This document shows positions 28,831 through 38,002 of a DNA stretch of 50,655 nucleotides, piece by piece. The first letter of the stretch is position 1; each line of letters opens with the position of its first letter. Position numbers and translations under genes: made by a program. The notes below the pieces were generated by a model, which was given only the letters and a program-made list of their open reading frames with translations, made no database searches and was not told the DNA's origin. Origin of the DNA: Candidatus Parcubacteria bacterium (GTDB lineage Bacteria > Patescibacteriota > Patescibacteriia > Patescibacteriales > BM507); assembly GCA_002869265.1 (NCBI GenBank), contig PKTH01000008.1:1-50655 (forward strand), given 5' to 3'.

Positions 28831-29874
28831 TTAATAATAAGTAGCATGAGTCTCTAAATCCCTCCTTCTATTTGTGGCTGTCACCTCACTGATTAACCCT
28901 CGACGCAATAAATCATCAACAGATTTGTTCATTGTAAACATACCGCTCTTAGCGCTAGTTTGAATCACTGAATCAATCTGCCCAACTTGATTATTTCTAA
29001 TTAAATTAGATATTGCATTGTTGTTAATCATAATTTCACGCGCTGCCACAAGTCCTCCGCCTCTTCTTGGTAATAGTTGTTGTGATATAACTGCTCTCAG
29101 AACAGACGCCAACTGGTTTGTAATTTGGTTTTGGTAATCAGTCGGAAAAAAATCTATAATTCTTGAAACTGTCTCAGCAGCGGTTGAAGTGTGTAAGGTA
29201 GACAAAACCAAGTGACCGGTTTTTGCAGCTGTCAAAGCCGCTCTAACTGTCTCCCTGTCTCTCATTTCCCCTACCATTATAATATTTGGATCTTGTCTAA
29301 GCGCATATTTTAAGGCCGTAGAAAAATCCCTAGTATCTCTACCCAACTGTCTCTGTTCTATTATGCTTTGCCTGTCTTTAAAAGTGTACTCAATTGGGTC
29401 CTCAATTGTAACAATATGAGATCTTCTCTCTTTATTTATTATGTCCAACATCACAGCTAGCGTTGTTGACTTCCCTGCCCCAGAAGGACCTGTTACCAAA
29501 ACTAAACCATCTTTCATATGAGTTAGTTCATATATTATGGGGCTTAGATCAATTTCATCAGGACTTGGGATACTGTTGCTCACGTGTCTAGCTGACAAGC
29601 CTAGATGCCCCTCTTGAAAATGAAGATTTACCCTAAAGCGATTATCATAAAACTCCAAAGACAGGTCTATATCCTTTTCTTCTTCAAACTTTTCTTTCGT
29701 CCCTTTGTCGATAGAAGAATACACAGCATATTTAAGCTCTCCGGCTGGTATTTCTTCATCCCCCAATGGGTATAATTCCCCAGATATTCTCAGGGAAGGA
29801 ATACTCCCTTCCACTAAATGAAGGTCTGAAGCACCTTTATCTATTGCTTGTTTAAAATAATTTGGTAAATTCAT
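28831..29874 (-). CDS. pilT: Type IV pilus twitching ATPase PilT
   Basis: GASDLHLVEG, GPSGAGKSTTLAVMLD, IEDPIEY, DPNIIMVGEMRDRETVRAALTAAKTGHLVLSTLHT. Confidence 0.95.
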   Translation of the reverse strand: MNLPNYFKQAIDKGASDLHLVEGSIPSLRISGELYPLGDEEIPAGELKYAVYSSIDKGTKEKFEEEKDIDLSLEFYDNRFRVNLHFQEGHLGLSARHVSNSIPSPDEIDLSPIIYELTHMKDGLVLVTGPSGAGKSTTLAVMLDIINKERRSHIVTIEDPIEYTFKDRQSIIEQRQLGRDTRDFSTALKYALRQDPNIIMVGEMRDRETVRAALTAAKTGHLVLSTLHTSTAAETVSRIIDFFPTDYQNQITNQLASVLRAVISQQLLPRRGGGLVAAREIMINNNAISNLIRNNQVGQIDSVIQTSAKSGMFTMNKSVDDLLRRGLISEVTATNRRRDLETHATYY

Positions 29875-29929
29875 ATAAGCTATTCAATTTCTAGTTTATT
29901 ATAACATTATTAGATATTATCGAGCAAAT

Positions 29930-29972
29930 AAAAAAACCCTCCAGAAAGTTTCTAAAGGGCTTTGTTTTTTTA
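29930..29972 (-). terminator. Rho-independent terminator
   Basis: Minus: CCCTTTAGAAAC/TTTCTGGAGGG then TTTTTTT. Confidence 0.75.
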
Positions 29973-29998
29973 GGTAATGATTAATTTTTATTTTTGTT

Positions 29999-31726
29999 CT
30001 ATTCAAGCATTGAGTCAAAATCAGTATTTGAAATACCCAAACCAAGATTTCTCATCACGGCAAATGCGTCGTCTGGTCTCCCAAGAAAATATCTCCTGCC
30101 ATCATTAGGATTCACATACCAAGCCTCTCCTTTATTTTGAACTTGTAATAATATTTTACCTTTTTGTCTTTCACTAAAACCAAGGTCCGTGTTCTGTTTC
30201 CCAGAGCCTATTGGATTATATCCATTAGACAATTCTTCTTTGTCACTAAAGCCATCACCATCTGTATCAACATTACCCACATCAAGCCCCAAGACAGATT
30301 CAAGATAATCAGAAAGACCATCCCCATCCGTATCTACACCATTATTATTTATTCCAACTGGTATTTTATATAGATCTTCATTTGTAACACCAATACCCTG
30401 GTCTCGCATAACAGAAAAAGCATCATCAGGTCTGCCTAAATAATGAGCAATCTCTGTGACAGGATTCATATAGTATGCCTCACCCGATTCTTCAACTTTT
30501 AAAACAATTTTACCTTTCAATTTTTTATACATTTCTATATTAGAAAATTTTCTCTCAGTGATTATTTTTTCATCTTTAACGACTGGCTCAGTATTGTCTA
30601 TAGAGTATTCTAACATTTCTTCTTCTTGTTTATCAAAAACAAATATACTTTTTTCAACTATATTATTTTCTTCACTCACTTCAGGAAAACTATTATCTTT
30701 GTCTATTTTAAAAATTAAAGGATACTCACCTGACAATGAAAAGTTTACTTTCCAAGTAACTTCTACTCTTTCTCCTGATAAAAATGGAGAATGGACAAAT
30801 GGATAACTCTTTTCCACTCCCGCATCCAATATATTCAATGTAATCTCAGAACCGTAAATTGACTTGATTTGGAATTCAATATCAGTTAATGCTCTAACAG
30901 AATAAATATTACCCCCCTTATTCTCCAAATAAGCTCTTATCAAAATATCATCCCCTGTATATGCTTTATCAAAAAGAACATTATCTATTGCGATATCAAC
31001 AATGTCCCCAAGCTCATCTCCCACTTCCGTGGTTGCGGGCAGGTCAGGATTATTTAACTGTGCTATTGGTTGATTTTCCTTGATCACTATCTCATCATCT
31101 GAGATACATACTATATCATAAGTATAGTCCGTTTTGGCTTTTAGATCAGGAATACTAACCGAATACTCATTTTTCCCGTCATAAGAGTTTTCTGCTGTTC
31201 TGTTGAGTGTTCCTTTGTAACTAATTCTTCCTTTCTCATCTCCTGGCTCAAACACGTCAATGTAACAATCAACCTCTTCATTAGTTGCCCAAAAAATCAC
31301 AGTAGAGCCTTCTTGAACATGATGATTATATTTCTCATTTATAACTAGATCTGATGTTTCTTTTTTTAATTCTCTAACCATCGTGCTAACTTTAGCGCTA
31401 CCTAACGTGCATTCCACTTTATAAAAAATTCTCCCTTCTAGATTACTCAAAACAGCACTGTACTCATAATAAGAATATTCTCTGTCTTCCACATGACTAA
31501 CATTACCCCATACTCTTTTCAAATTAGAAAAATCATAATCATTAGAATATTCTACGCTACAGTCTGCTTCACCCATTAGTCTCCATTTTATTTCGGCACT
31601 TTTACCGTCCTCACTTAAATAATTATTTTCTAAACGAAAGCCATCAATAGATGCAACTTGAGCCAAAACCTCATGAGAAAGAAAAAGTGAAAAAACAAAA
31701 AAAATTATAAAGTAAAATTTTTTCAT
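29999..31726 (-). CDS. Secreted protein with CARDB-like region, TSP3-type DxDxDG repeats and two 'GEAWYVNP...YFLGRPDDAF' modules
   Basis: Signal peptide MKKFYFIIFFVFSLFLSHEVLAQ (start chosen inside track ORF 29999-31756); DTDGDGLSDYLE, DTDGDGFSDKEE. Confidence 0.82.
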   Translation of the reverse strand: MKKFYFIIFFVFSLFLSHEVLAQVASIDGFRLENNYLSEDGKSAEIKWRLMGEADCSVEYSNDYDFSNLKRVWGNVSHVEDREYSYYEYSAVLSNLEGRIFYKVECTLGSAKVSTMVRELKKETSDLVINEKYNHHVQEGSTVIFWATNEEVDCYIDVFEPGDEKGRISYKGTLNRTAENSYDGKNEYSVSIPDLKAKTDYTYDIVCISDDEIVIKENQPIAQLNNPDLPATTEVGDELGDIVDIAIDNVLFDKAYTGDDILIRAYLENKGGNIYSVRALTDIEFQIKSIYGSEITLNILDAGVEKSYPFVHSPFLSGERVEVTWKVNFSLSGEYPLIFKIDKDNSFPEVSEENNIVEKSIFVFDKQEEEMLEYSIDNTEPVVKDEKIITERKFSNIEMYKKLKGKIVLKVEESGEAYYMNPVTEIAHYLGRPDDAFSVMRDQGIGVTNEDLYKIPVGINNNGVDTDGDGLSDYLESVLGLDVGNVDTDGDGFSDKEELSNGYNPIGSGKQNTDLGFSERQKGKILLQVQNKGEAWYVNPNDGRRYFLGRPDDAFAVMRNLGLGISNTDFDSMLE

Positions 31727-31767
31727 ATTTATTTTATTAAATTTTATATTTTTCATAATATTATATC

Positions 31768-32694
31768 TTATTTACTCTCTCTTGCTTTCCTTCTCTTCTC
31801 TGCCTCAGCTAAAGAAAATTCGCAACCACAATAATCTTGCCTATATAATTGAAGCTCTCTAGATAGAGCAGCAGACTTCTTAAAACCATCATTTTTTTTG
31901 AAATCTCTATCCAGAAAACCAAGCTCATATTCTCGGCCAAGTTCTTGTCCAAACTTCATTATTGCCTTAGCGTTTTTATGAGGGCTGGTTGTGAGTGTCG
32001 TAGCAAAATAATGAAAATTATTTTTGTTGGCATATTTTGCCGTATTTTCTAACCTTTCCCTATAGCAAAGCATACATCTAGCACCCCTCTCTGGTTCTTT
32101 CTCGTAACCCCGGACCATCTCTCTCCATTTGTCATGATCATAGTCACCCAAAATTACTTTTAGTCTATACCTCCTAGCCACCTTCTTAATCTCCTCCAGT
32201 CTCTTTTCATACTCTCGTAAAGGGAAAATATTTGGATTATAAAAATACAGAGTAACTTTAAATTCTTTTTTTAATAGTTGACTTACATAAACCCCACAGC
32301 CAATACAACAAACATGCAACAAAAGACTTGGCTTTGGTGATTTATGAATGAAAAATGCATAAAACATTGCTAGGATGGCACCACCCACTCCGGCTAAAAG
32401 ATCTAGTTCGTCTACCGTTCTTCCTGGGACATAGTTCTGTAGGAACTCTAAGGAAAAAGCATACAAAGAGCCAAATAATAAAGACAAAATTGCTGATTTA
32501 AAAAATTCGTCTTTCCTCTGAATGAGTACTCGAAATAACAAAAAAGAAAAAACACCAAACAAGATAAAATGCACCCCTTTATCATAATAAGTCTGTTCGT
32601 GGGTTTCGAACTCTTTCATTGGAAACGTTAACATGACAAAAATTAACAATGACCAAAGAGATAGATATATATATTTCAACTTATCTTTTTTCAT
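31768..32694 (-). CDS. VanZ-like membrane domain fused to QueH (epoxyqueuosine reductase)-like domain
   Basis: N-terminal about 4 TM with DKGVHFILFGVFSFLLFR...SLEFLQNYVPGRTVDELDLLAGVGGAILA; C-terminal LLHVCCIGCGVYV, EYEKRLEEI, RCMLCYRERL, YRQDYCGC. Confidence 0.85.
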   Translation of the reverse strand: MKKDKLKYIYLSLWSLLIFVMLTFPMKEFETHEQTYYDKGVHFILFGVFSFLLFRVLIQRKDEFFKSAILSLLFGSLYAFSLEFLQNYVPGRTVDELDLLAGVGGAILAMFYAFFIHKSPKPSLLLHVCCIGCGVYVSQLLKKEFKVTLYFYNPNIFPLREYEKRLEEIKKVARRYRLKVILGDYDHDKWREMVRGYEKEPERGARCMLCYRERLENTAKYANKNNFHYFATTLTTSPHKNAKAIMKFGQELGREYELGFLDRDFKKNDGFKKSAALSRELQLYRQDYCGCEFSLAEAEKRRKARESK

Positions 32695-33763
32695 TACTTT
32701 TCTTCTCAACCAAACTAAAAGAGAATACTATTAATAACATTAAAAATACTAAAATTGCTAAAGCGTAAAACTTGCCAAGACTTTGTAAAAAAACGGCGCT
32801 CATACCAAAGACAATAGAAAGAATATAAAATATCAATACGGTCTTCCTTTGGCCAATTCCTAGATCATACAGTCTAAAGTGGAGATGCTTTCTGTCGGCA
32901 AAGGCAAAAGGGTTCTTGCCAGAAAAAAATCTTCTTATTATTGTCCAAACTACATCCATTATTGGAACTCCCATAACCAAAAGAGCAATCGCAATCTTCC
33001 CACCAGATATAATAGCCAAAATTCCTAAGAGAAAACCGAGAATGAGAGAACCACCTTCTCCTAAAAATATTTTAGCGGGATGCCAATTAAAAATTAAAAA
33101 ACCGAGGCAGGCAGCAAAAAGAATCAAAGAAGCTACTGCAATGTCTGGTTGATAATATTTTGAACTAAGTGTAAACACAAATATTATAAAAGCGCCAATT
33201 GCTGTTATCCCCGTAACAAGACCATCCATACCATCAAGAAGTTTTGTGGTATACATCATCCCTAAAAGCCATACAGAAATAAAAATATCAGACAAGACTG
33301 TAAAGGAAAAATCTACGCCCATCATTGAGAACAAGGGTATATCCCAAGTGTTAAAATAAAAATAACCACCAAAAGGGTTTGTTATTTTCTCGATCTCAAC
33401 CCCCGCTAAAACAACTATTGCTATAGCCAGTAGAGGAAACAATATTTGTTTTCTCGCTTTAAGATTATGCCTATCGTCAAGATAGCCACCAATCATTAAA
33501 ACAAGTGCTCCAAAAAAAACGCCTAACCAATGGACTAGATTTAAATCACCTACTAACAATTTGTCCTTAAAAATAAACGCTGCAATAAAAAAAGTAGCAA
33601 ATATTCCCAAGCCCCCAAGGAGAGGGATTTCCCCTTTATGAATTTTTCTACCTTTGTCAGCCTTGTCAACAATTCGTAAAAATATTGCCAACTTTTTAAC
33701 AAAAAAAGTAGCAAATATTGACAAAGAGAAAGTTATAAAAAATATTATTATATTAGTCATCAT
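32681..33763 (-). CDS. WecA/MraY-family undecaprenyl-phosphate glycosyl-1-phosphate transferase
   Basis: GYLDDRHNLKARKQI, KLLDGMDGLVTGI, FLGEGGSLILGFLLG, HLHFRLYDLGI; ATG chosen over track GTG at 33769. Confidence 0.92.
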   Translation of the reverse strand: MMTNIIIFFITFSLSIFATFFVKKLAIFLRIVDKADKGRKIHKGEIPLLGGLGIFATFFIAAFIFKDKLLVGDLNLVHWLGVFFGALVLMIGGYLDDRHNLKARKQILFPLLAIAIVVLAGVEIEKITNPFGGYFYFNTWDIPLFSMMGVDFSFTVLSDIFISVWLLGMMYTTKLLDGMDGLVTGITAIGAFIIFVFTLSSKYYQPDIAVASLILFAACLGFLIFNWHPAKIFLGEGGSLILGFLLGILAIISGGKIAIALLVMGVPIMDVVWTIIRRFFSGKNPFAFADRKHLHFRLYDLGIGQRKTVLIFYILSIVFGMSAVFLQSLGKFYALAILVFLMLLIVFSFSLVEKKSNEKR

Positions 33764-33791
33764 TGACACATAGATTATATTTAATTATACT
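33763..33791 (+). promoter_or_regulatory. Near-consensus sigma70 promoter for 92-aa mini-gene
   Basis: TTGACA - 17 nt - TATACT. Confidence 0.8.
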
Positions 33792-33792
33792 A

Positions 33793-34140
33793 CTTTGCAA
33801 GTGGGCACCTTAAAATACTCAAAACAAGAGGAGATTTAATGAAATCTTTTACGCCAGCAAGTCTTCACAAATTCTTAAAAACCGACCGCATCCCTAAAAT
33901 CGAAAGCATTCTCATCATAACTGGGAAAGGGGTCAAGTTAAACCCGGAGGAAGCTCGCAAAATCAAAAGAAGGGTGGGACTCCTCGTCACTACTGACACC
34001 CCCAACAGGTCAACCAAAGAAAGGTCCTTCGACCTGGTGCTGGAATATAACGGCAGACAATTTACCTTAACCGAAGACTCTTCCGAAACAAAAACTGAAC
34101 AAAAAATAGCAATATAATTCAATTACGCCCACTTACAAAG
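33793..34140. repeat. 14-bp imperfect inverted repeats (13/14) flanking the 92-aa gene
   Basis: CTTTGCAAGTGGGC (33793-33806) vs GCCCACTTACAAAG (34127-34140). Confidence 0.85.
33839..34117 (+). CDS. Orphan 92-aa protein, unknown function
   Basis: SD AGAGGAGA upstream of ATG; own promoter and terminator; composition less AT-rich than neighbours. Confidence 0.75.
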   Translation: MKSFTPASLHKFLKTDRIPKIESILIITGKGVKLNPEEARKIKRRVGLLVTTDTPNRSTKERSFDLVLEYNGRQFTLTEDSSETKTEQKIAI

Positions 34141-34166
34141 ACGCATCACAAGGTGCGTCTTTTTTC
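34139..34166 (+). terminator. Rho-independent terminator
   Basis: agacgca-tcacaagg-tgcgtcttttttct. Confidence 0.9.
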
Positions 34167-36749
34167 TTATTCTTCTAAAACAACTGCCCAATATTTATCC
34201 TGATCCAAAAACCCCTGTATATTCCACCCACTATCATTTAAATTATTAACATTGTAAGACCAAACTATATCATGCTCTCCAACAATATTTAAGCTAGAAC
34301 TGATTTTATCCCCTTCTGCTCCTGGTTGTTTTTGCAATAGAAGAGAATAAGGCCTCAAATTCTTCTTTTCTTCTTTAAAAAATCCTAGAAAGTTATCCCA
34401 AACATTATCTTCACTATCTAGCTCTGAAAAATCCACCTTAAAAGGAAGCTTATATTTCAGAGTCACAACAACACTCTCCCCAGGGTTCACCCAGGACCAA
34501 TTAGCAAAAACTGTTCTACCAAGATCCTCATAAATTTTTGTCCAAGAATCTGTATCAATAAATGCTTCTCGCTCTGCTATTAAATCATCATCTATTAACC
34601 AATCTTCTCCAGGCTCCTCATAGAACTCCTCGTCTATTGGCCAGAAACCACTAGCCTCGATAAATTCACTCCCCAGAGGAACATAGAAACGCATCCACGA
34701 ATTATTCCTCAGCCCAGTAAAAGGGTCTTCAGGATTACCTTTATGAATTCGCTCAACCCTAACTGTGTCAAATATTTCTCCACTTTCATTTATCTCCACA
34801 TTATGTGAGATTTTTTGTTCTATAACCCTATCACTTTTCCCTCCTCCGATATTCGTGTTTACTAACATAAAATAGTCATAAGAAACGTCGTTAAGCTCCC
34901 CGCTCCAACCATATTCTCTAACTTTGTTTTGCAGCACCTCATCACTAAAATAAAACATAACATGTTTTTCATTTAGTGAATTTAAAAATACTCTAAATAT
35001 TTTTGAAATATTATCAGAATTAATTCTCTCAGGGGCTACTGATATCATCTTATCCATGAGATCCCCAATAATCTTTTTGGGTTTATTGGTTTCTTCTTCT
35101 TTTCTTTCTGCCAAGGCCTGCGTCTCTACCCAGAAATTTTCATGATCAATCACGAGACCGTAGTCCTCACTCAAGTCAACTGAACCAAAAACTTCCAAAA
35201 GATCTTCAATCACACTAGGAGTTAAGCTAATAACGCCATCGACTGTCGGCCCATCGCTGTGCTCATAAAACCACATAAGCTTTTGGGCTGTTTTTTTGAA
35301 ATCTGGCCACCAGTTCGCATCCCAAAATTGCCACCTAGGATTTAGAATGTGCAGAGGCTCAGGAGCTACGATAAATTCTCTCATACCTGCCTCAACATCA
35401 TATGCTCCGCCACCCGGGACTTCAAGGTTTTCTAATTCTCCGTCAGAAAAATCAACAAGAGCATAGCTACCTATAAACCCTCCACTCGCTCTTAATTCTG
35501 AATTATTTTGAAAAACCAGCAAATATCTCTTATCTTCCTGGAACCCTAAAAATGTCAATAATTTTTCGGATAAATCAGACAACTCTTCAATACTGGGTTT
35601 TATCAATAAAATACTTTTTTTTGCCACCTCCACTTCCTCCCTATATTCTTCAGGGATGGAGCCCATATTGATGTCATTAAAAACAACTTCAATTTCTTCA
35701 ATATTTTTTTTGACTAAATTAATGTTGTCATTAAAAAGAATAAGAGAATCGGAAATCTTTCTCTCGTCATTATCAAAAGAGGCTACAGCTGAAAGAAAAT
35801 TATTAGCTATTTCCGTTCCTAAAACTCCTATTTTTATCAAATTCTTACCCTCAGATGCAAGACGAATTTTTTCACTAGGAATCAAAGATGCTAAAAAGAA
35901 AAAACTATCATTAACTTTTTCAAGCTCAATTTTAATACTAAGTAGGTCATCACCCGCTTTTAGAAAATTTGTTTCAGCACCCAAGACATCAAGAGAGCTC
36001 GCGGCCTGTGATCCTTCACGTAGATTTGAAAAAGCTTCTTCAGAAATACCTAAAACTTTTGCATCAAAGTTTTTTAGGTCTGATTTAGAATATACTTCAA
36101 AAATTTTAAATGGAGAGGCAAGAGCTAAAAGTAAGAATAAAAAAATAAAAGCTTTTTTAAGATTTATCTTAGAAAAAACTGGCAAACTGAATTCATAATT
36201 CAGAAAAGACTTAATAAAGCTTTGTTTACTTCTTTTTTCACTTGTGCTAGATCCTAGTATTCTATCCCCTGGAACAAAGGCGGCATCACCCCACTCTTCA
36301 ATTTTTCTACTTAAATCATCTTTGCTCTTTTTCTTAAATACATTAAAGCTAGAAAAATATAAAATCATCTTCTGTGTAGAAAAATAAAAAAATCTTAAAA
36401 AGAAATGACCTACCCAAAAAATTATAGAAACAACCTTATAGGCTACTTTCAAAAAAGGATAAAAAGACACTCTCTCAATTGCCTTTTTTTGCTTATCGTT
36501 TATTTTAAAAACTTTCTTGTCTCCACTAAATAATGTGGAGAGATATGAAAAAACATTTTTTAATCGGTTAACAAAAGTAAAGTTTTTTTTCTCTTTCCTC
36601 TCTTCGTTTTCTTTATAGGTCAGTTGCTCAATTTCGGACTTTAACTCAACCAAAAAACGCGAAGGTTTATCGCTTTTTTTTGTTTGGGCTCTGTTTTTAT
36701 TGACCTGTATTTTCATTCTTAAATATTTTTCTATTCTATATTTTAACAT
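34167..36749 (-). CDS. DUF4012 domain-containing membrane protein
   Basis: RYLLVFQNNSELRASGGFIGSYALVDFSDGELENLEV motif. Confidence 0.88.
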   Translation of the reverse strand: MLKYRIEKYLRMKIQVNKNRAQTKKSDKPSRFLVELKSEIEQLTYKENEERKEKKNFTFVNRLKNVFSYLSTLFSGDKKVFKINDKQKKAIERVSFYPFLKVAYKVVSIIFWVGHFFLRFFYFSTQKMILYFSSFNVFKKKSKDDLSRKIEEWGDAAFVPGDRILGSSTSEKRSKQSFIKSFLNYEFSLPVFSKINLKKAFIFLFLLLALASPFKIFEVYSKSDLKNFDAKVLGISEEAFSNLREGSQAASSLDVLGAETNFLKAGDDLLSIKIELEKVNDSFFFLASLIPSEKIRLASEGKNLIKIGVLGTEIANNFLSAVASFDNDERKISDSLILFNDNINLVKKNIEEIEVVFNDINMGSIPEEYREEVEVAKKSILLIKPSIEELSDLSEKLLTFLGFQEDKRYLLVFQNNSELRASGGFIGSYALVDFSDGELENLEVPGGGAYDVEAGMREFIVAPEPLHILNPRWQFWDANWWPDFKKTAQKLMWFYEHSDGPTVDGVISLTPSVIEDLLEVFGSVDLSEDYGLVIDHENFWVETQALAERKEEETNKPKKIIGDLMDKMISVAPERINSDNISKIFRVFLNSLNEKHVMFYFSDEVLQNKVREYGWSGELNDVSYDYFMLVNTNIGGGKSDRVIEQKISHNVEINESGEIFDTVRVERIHKGNPEDPFTGLRNNSWMRFYVPLGSEFIEASGFWPIDEEFYEEPGEDWLIDDDLIAEREAFIDTDSWTKIYEDLGRTVFANWSWVNPGESVVVTLKYKLPFKVDFSELDSEDNVWDNFLGFFKEEKKNLRPYSLLLQKQPGAEGDKISSSLNIVGEHDIVWSYNVNNLNDSGWNIQGFLDQDKYWAVVLEE

Positions 36750-36781
36750 TTTTTACCCCATATTAAAAGAAAATGGCAAGT

Positions 36782-36806
36782 AAAAAAACGCCTTGGGAGC
36801 GTTTTG
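36782..36806 (-). terminator. Rho-independent terminator
   Basis: Minus: AACGC-TCCCAAG-GCGTTTTTTT. Confidence 0.8.
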
Positions 36807-36820
36807 TATTTAAGGAGATC

Positions 36821-37972
36821 TTAGAAAGAATTTTCTAGAATTTCCTTCGTTTTTAGAGCACAAGTAGTCCAGGAATATTTATTTACTTGTTTTTGTCCTT
36901 TTAAAATCATACTATTCCTAAAATCATCGCTAAAGGCAATCTTTTCAATTGAGCTAAGCAGGTCTTCCTCGCTCTCTGGATCAAAATATAAAGCTGCCTC
37001 ACCCAACACCTCGGGCATACTGGCCTTATTTGAACTGATAACTGGGCAATTATTTGCCATCGCCTCTAGTGGGGGAATACCAAATCCTTCGTACTTCGAG
37101 GGGAAAACATAAGATAAGGCGCTTTTGAAAAGAATTTGCAAATCTTCATCAGGAACATAACCAGGGAATATAACAGAAAACCCCCTTTTTTCTTTTTCAG
37201 CATTTTTTAGTTTTAAATCATTTAATCTTGCATAAAAGTAATCTTCTTTCCCAACTAAAACTAAATTTATCCCCTTATCAAGGATCTTTCTATAATAAAC
37301 ATCCATTAACCATTCAAGGTTCTTATGAGGATAGGCATTGCCAACATACAATATGAAGGGCTTATTTATTTTATATTTTTCTAAAACTTTTTCTGTATCA
37401 ATATTTTGAACACTTAATAGATTTTTTGAAACCCCCTCAAGCGTCACATGAACCTTGCTAGCAGCTATCTTAAAATTATCTAAAATGTCTTTTATGGTGA
37501 ACTCAGAAACTGCAATTATTTTTTTTGATCTAGCTACTGCGATGTTTAAAACCAATCTATATGCGATATTCTTGATCTTATAAAGCCAGGGTGATAACTT
37601 TGTGGCTCTTAAACTTGGAAATTTTATTAGAATTAAATCATGAATAGTTACAACAAACCTAGTCGGGCAAAAAATTGGTATATTAAAGTGGTGGAAATGC
37701 ATTAAATCAATTTTCTCTCTCCATATATACAGAGGCATTAAAATTTGTTCTTTAAATGAATACCACCTAACATCAGCTAATACTTTTTTAACTTTTGGGT
37801 TCTCGGTTTTAAATGTATCAAAATTTTCCTTACATAAAAATATTACGTAGTTATTTTCGTGATCTACTTTAAGTAGATTATCAACCACCTCTTGAGTATA
37901 TCTACCAAGACCCTTACCGACAGGGCCGTAAAATCGAGCATCTATTCCAATTGTTTTATTATTTTTGTTCAT
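36821..37972 (-). CDS. Glycosyltransferase family 1 (GT4-type)
   Basis: [16 protein letters not shown]...[20 protein letters not shown]...[24 protein letters not shown]. Confidence 0.93.
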   Translation of the reverse strand: MNKNNKTIGIDARFYGPVGKGLGRYTQEVVDNLLKVDHENNYVIFLCKENFDTFKTENPKVKKVLADVRWYSFKEQILMPLYIWREKIDLMHFHHFNIPIFCPTRFVVTIHDLILIKFPSLRATKLSPWLYKIKNIAYRLVLNIAVARSKKIIAVSEFTIKDILDNFKIAASKVHVTLEGVSKNLLSVQNIDTEKVLEKYKINKPFILYVGNAYPHKNLEWLMDVYYRKILDKGINLVLVGKEDYFYARLNDLKLKNAEKEKRGFSVIFPGYVPDEDLQILFKSALSYVFPSKYEGFGIPPLEAMANNCPVISSNKASMPEVLGEAALYFDPESEEDLLSSIEKIAFSDDFRNSMILKGQKQVNKYSWTTCALKTKEILENSF

Positions 37973-38002
37973 GTTTTAATTATAACACAAATACTGAATC
38001 AA

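Noticed and set aside
33865-34122. 85-aa minus ORF opposite the 92-aa mini-gene
   Set aside because: The plus-strand ORF has promoter, SD and terminator in the right order; the minus ORF has none evident.
33793-34166. 92-aa mini-gene locus as RNase P RNA or tmRNA (about 370 nt with pairing ends)
   Set aside because: No tRNA-like T-loop/acceptor or RNase P conserved motifs seen; a coherent SD-led ORF fills it.
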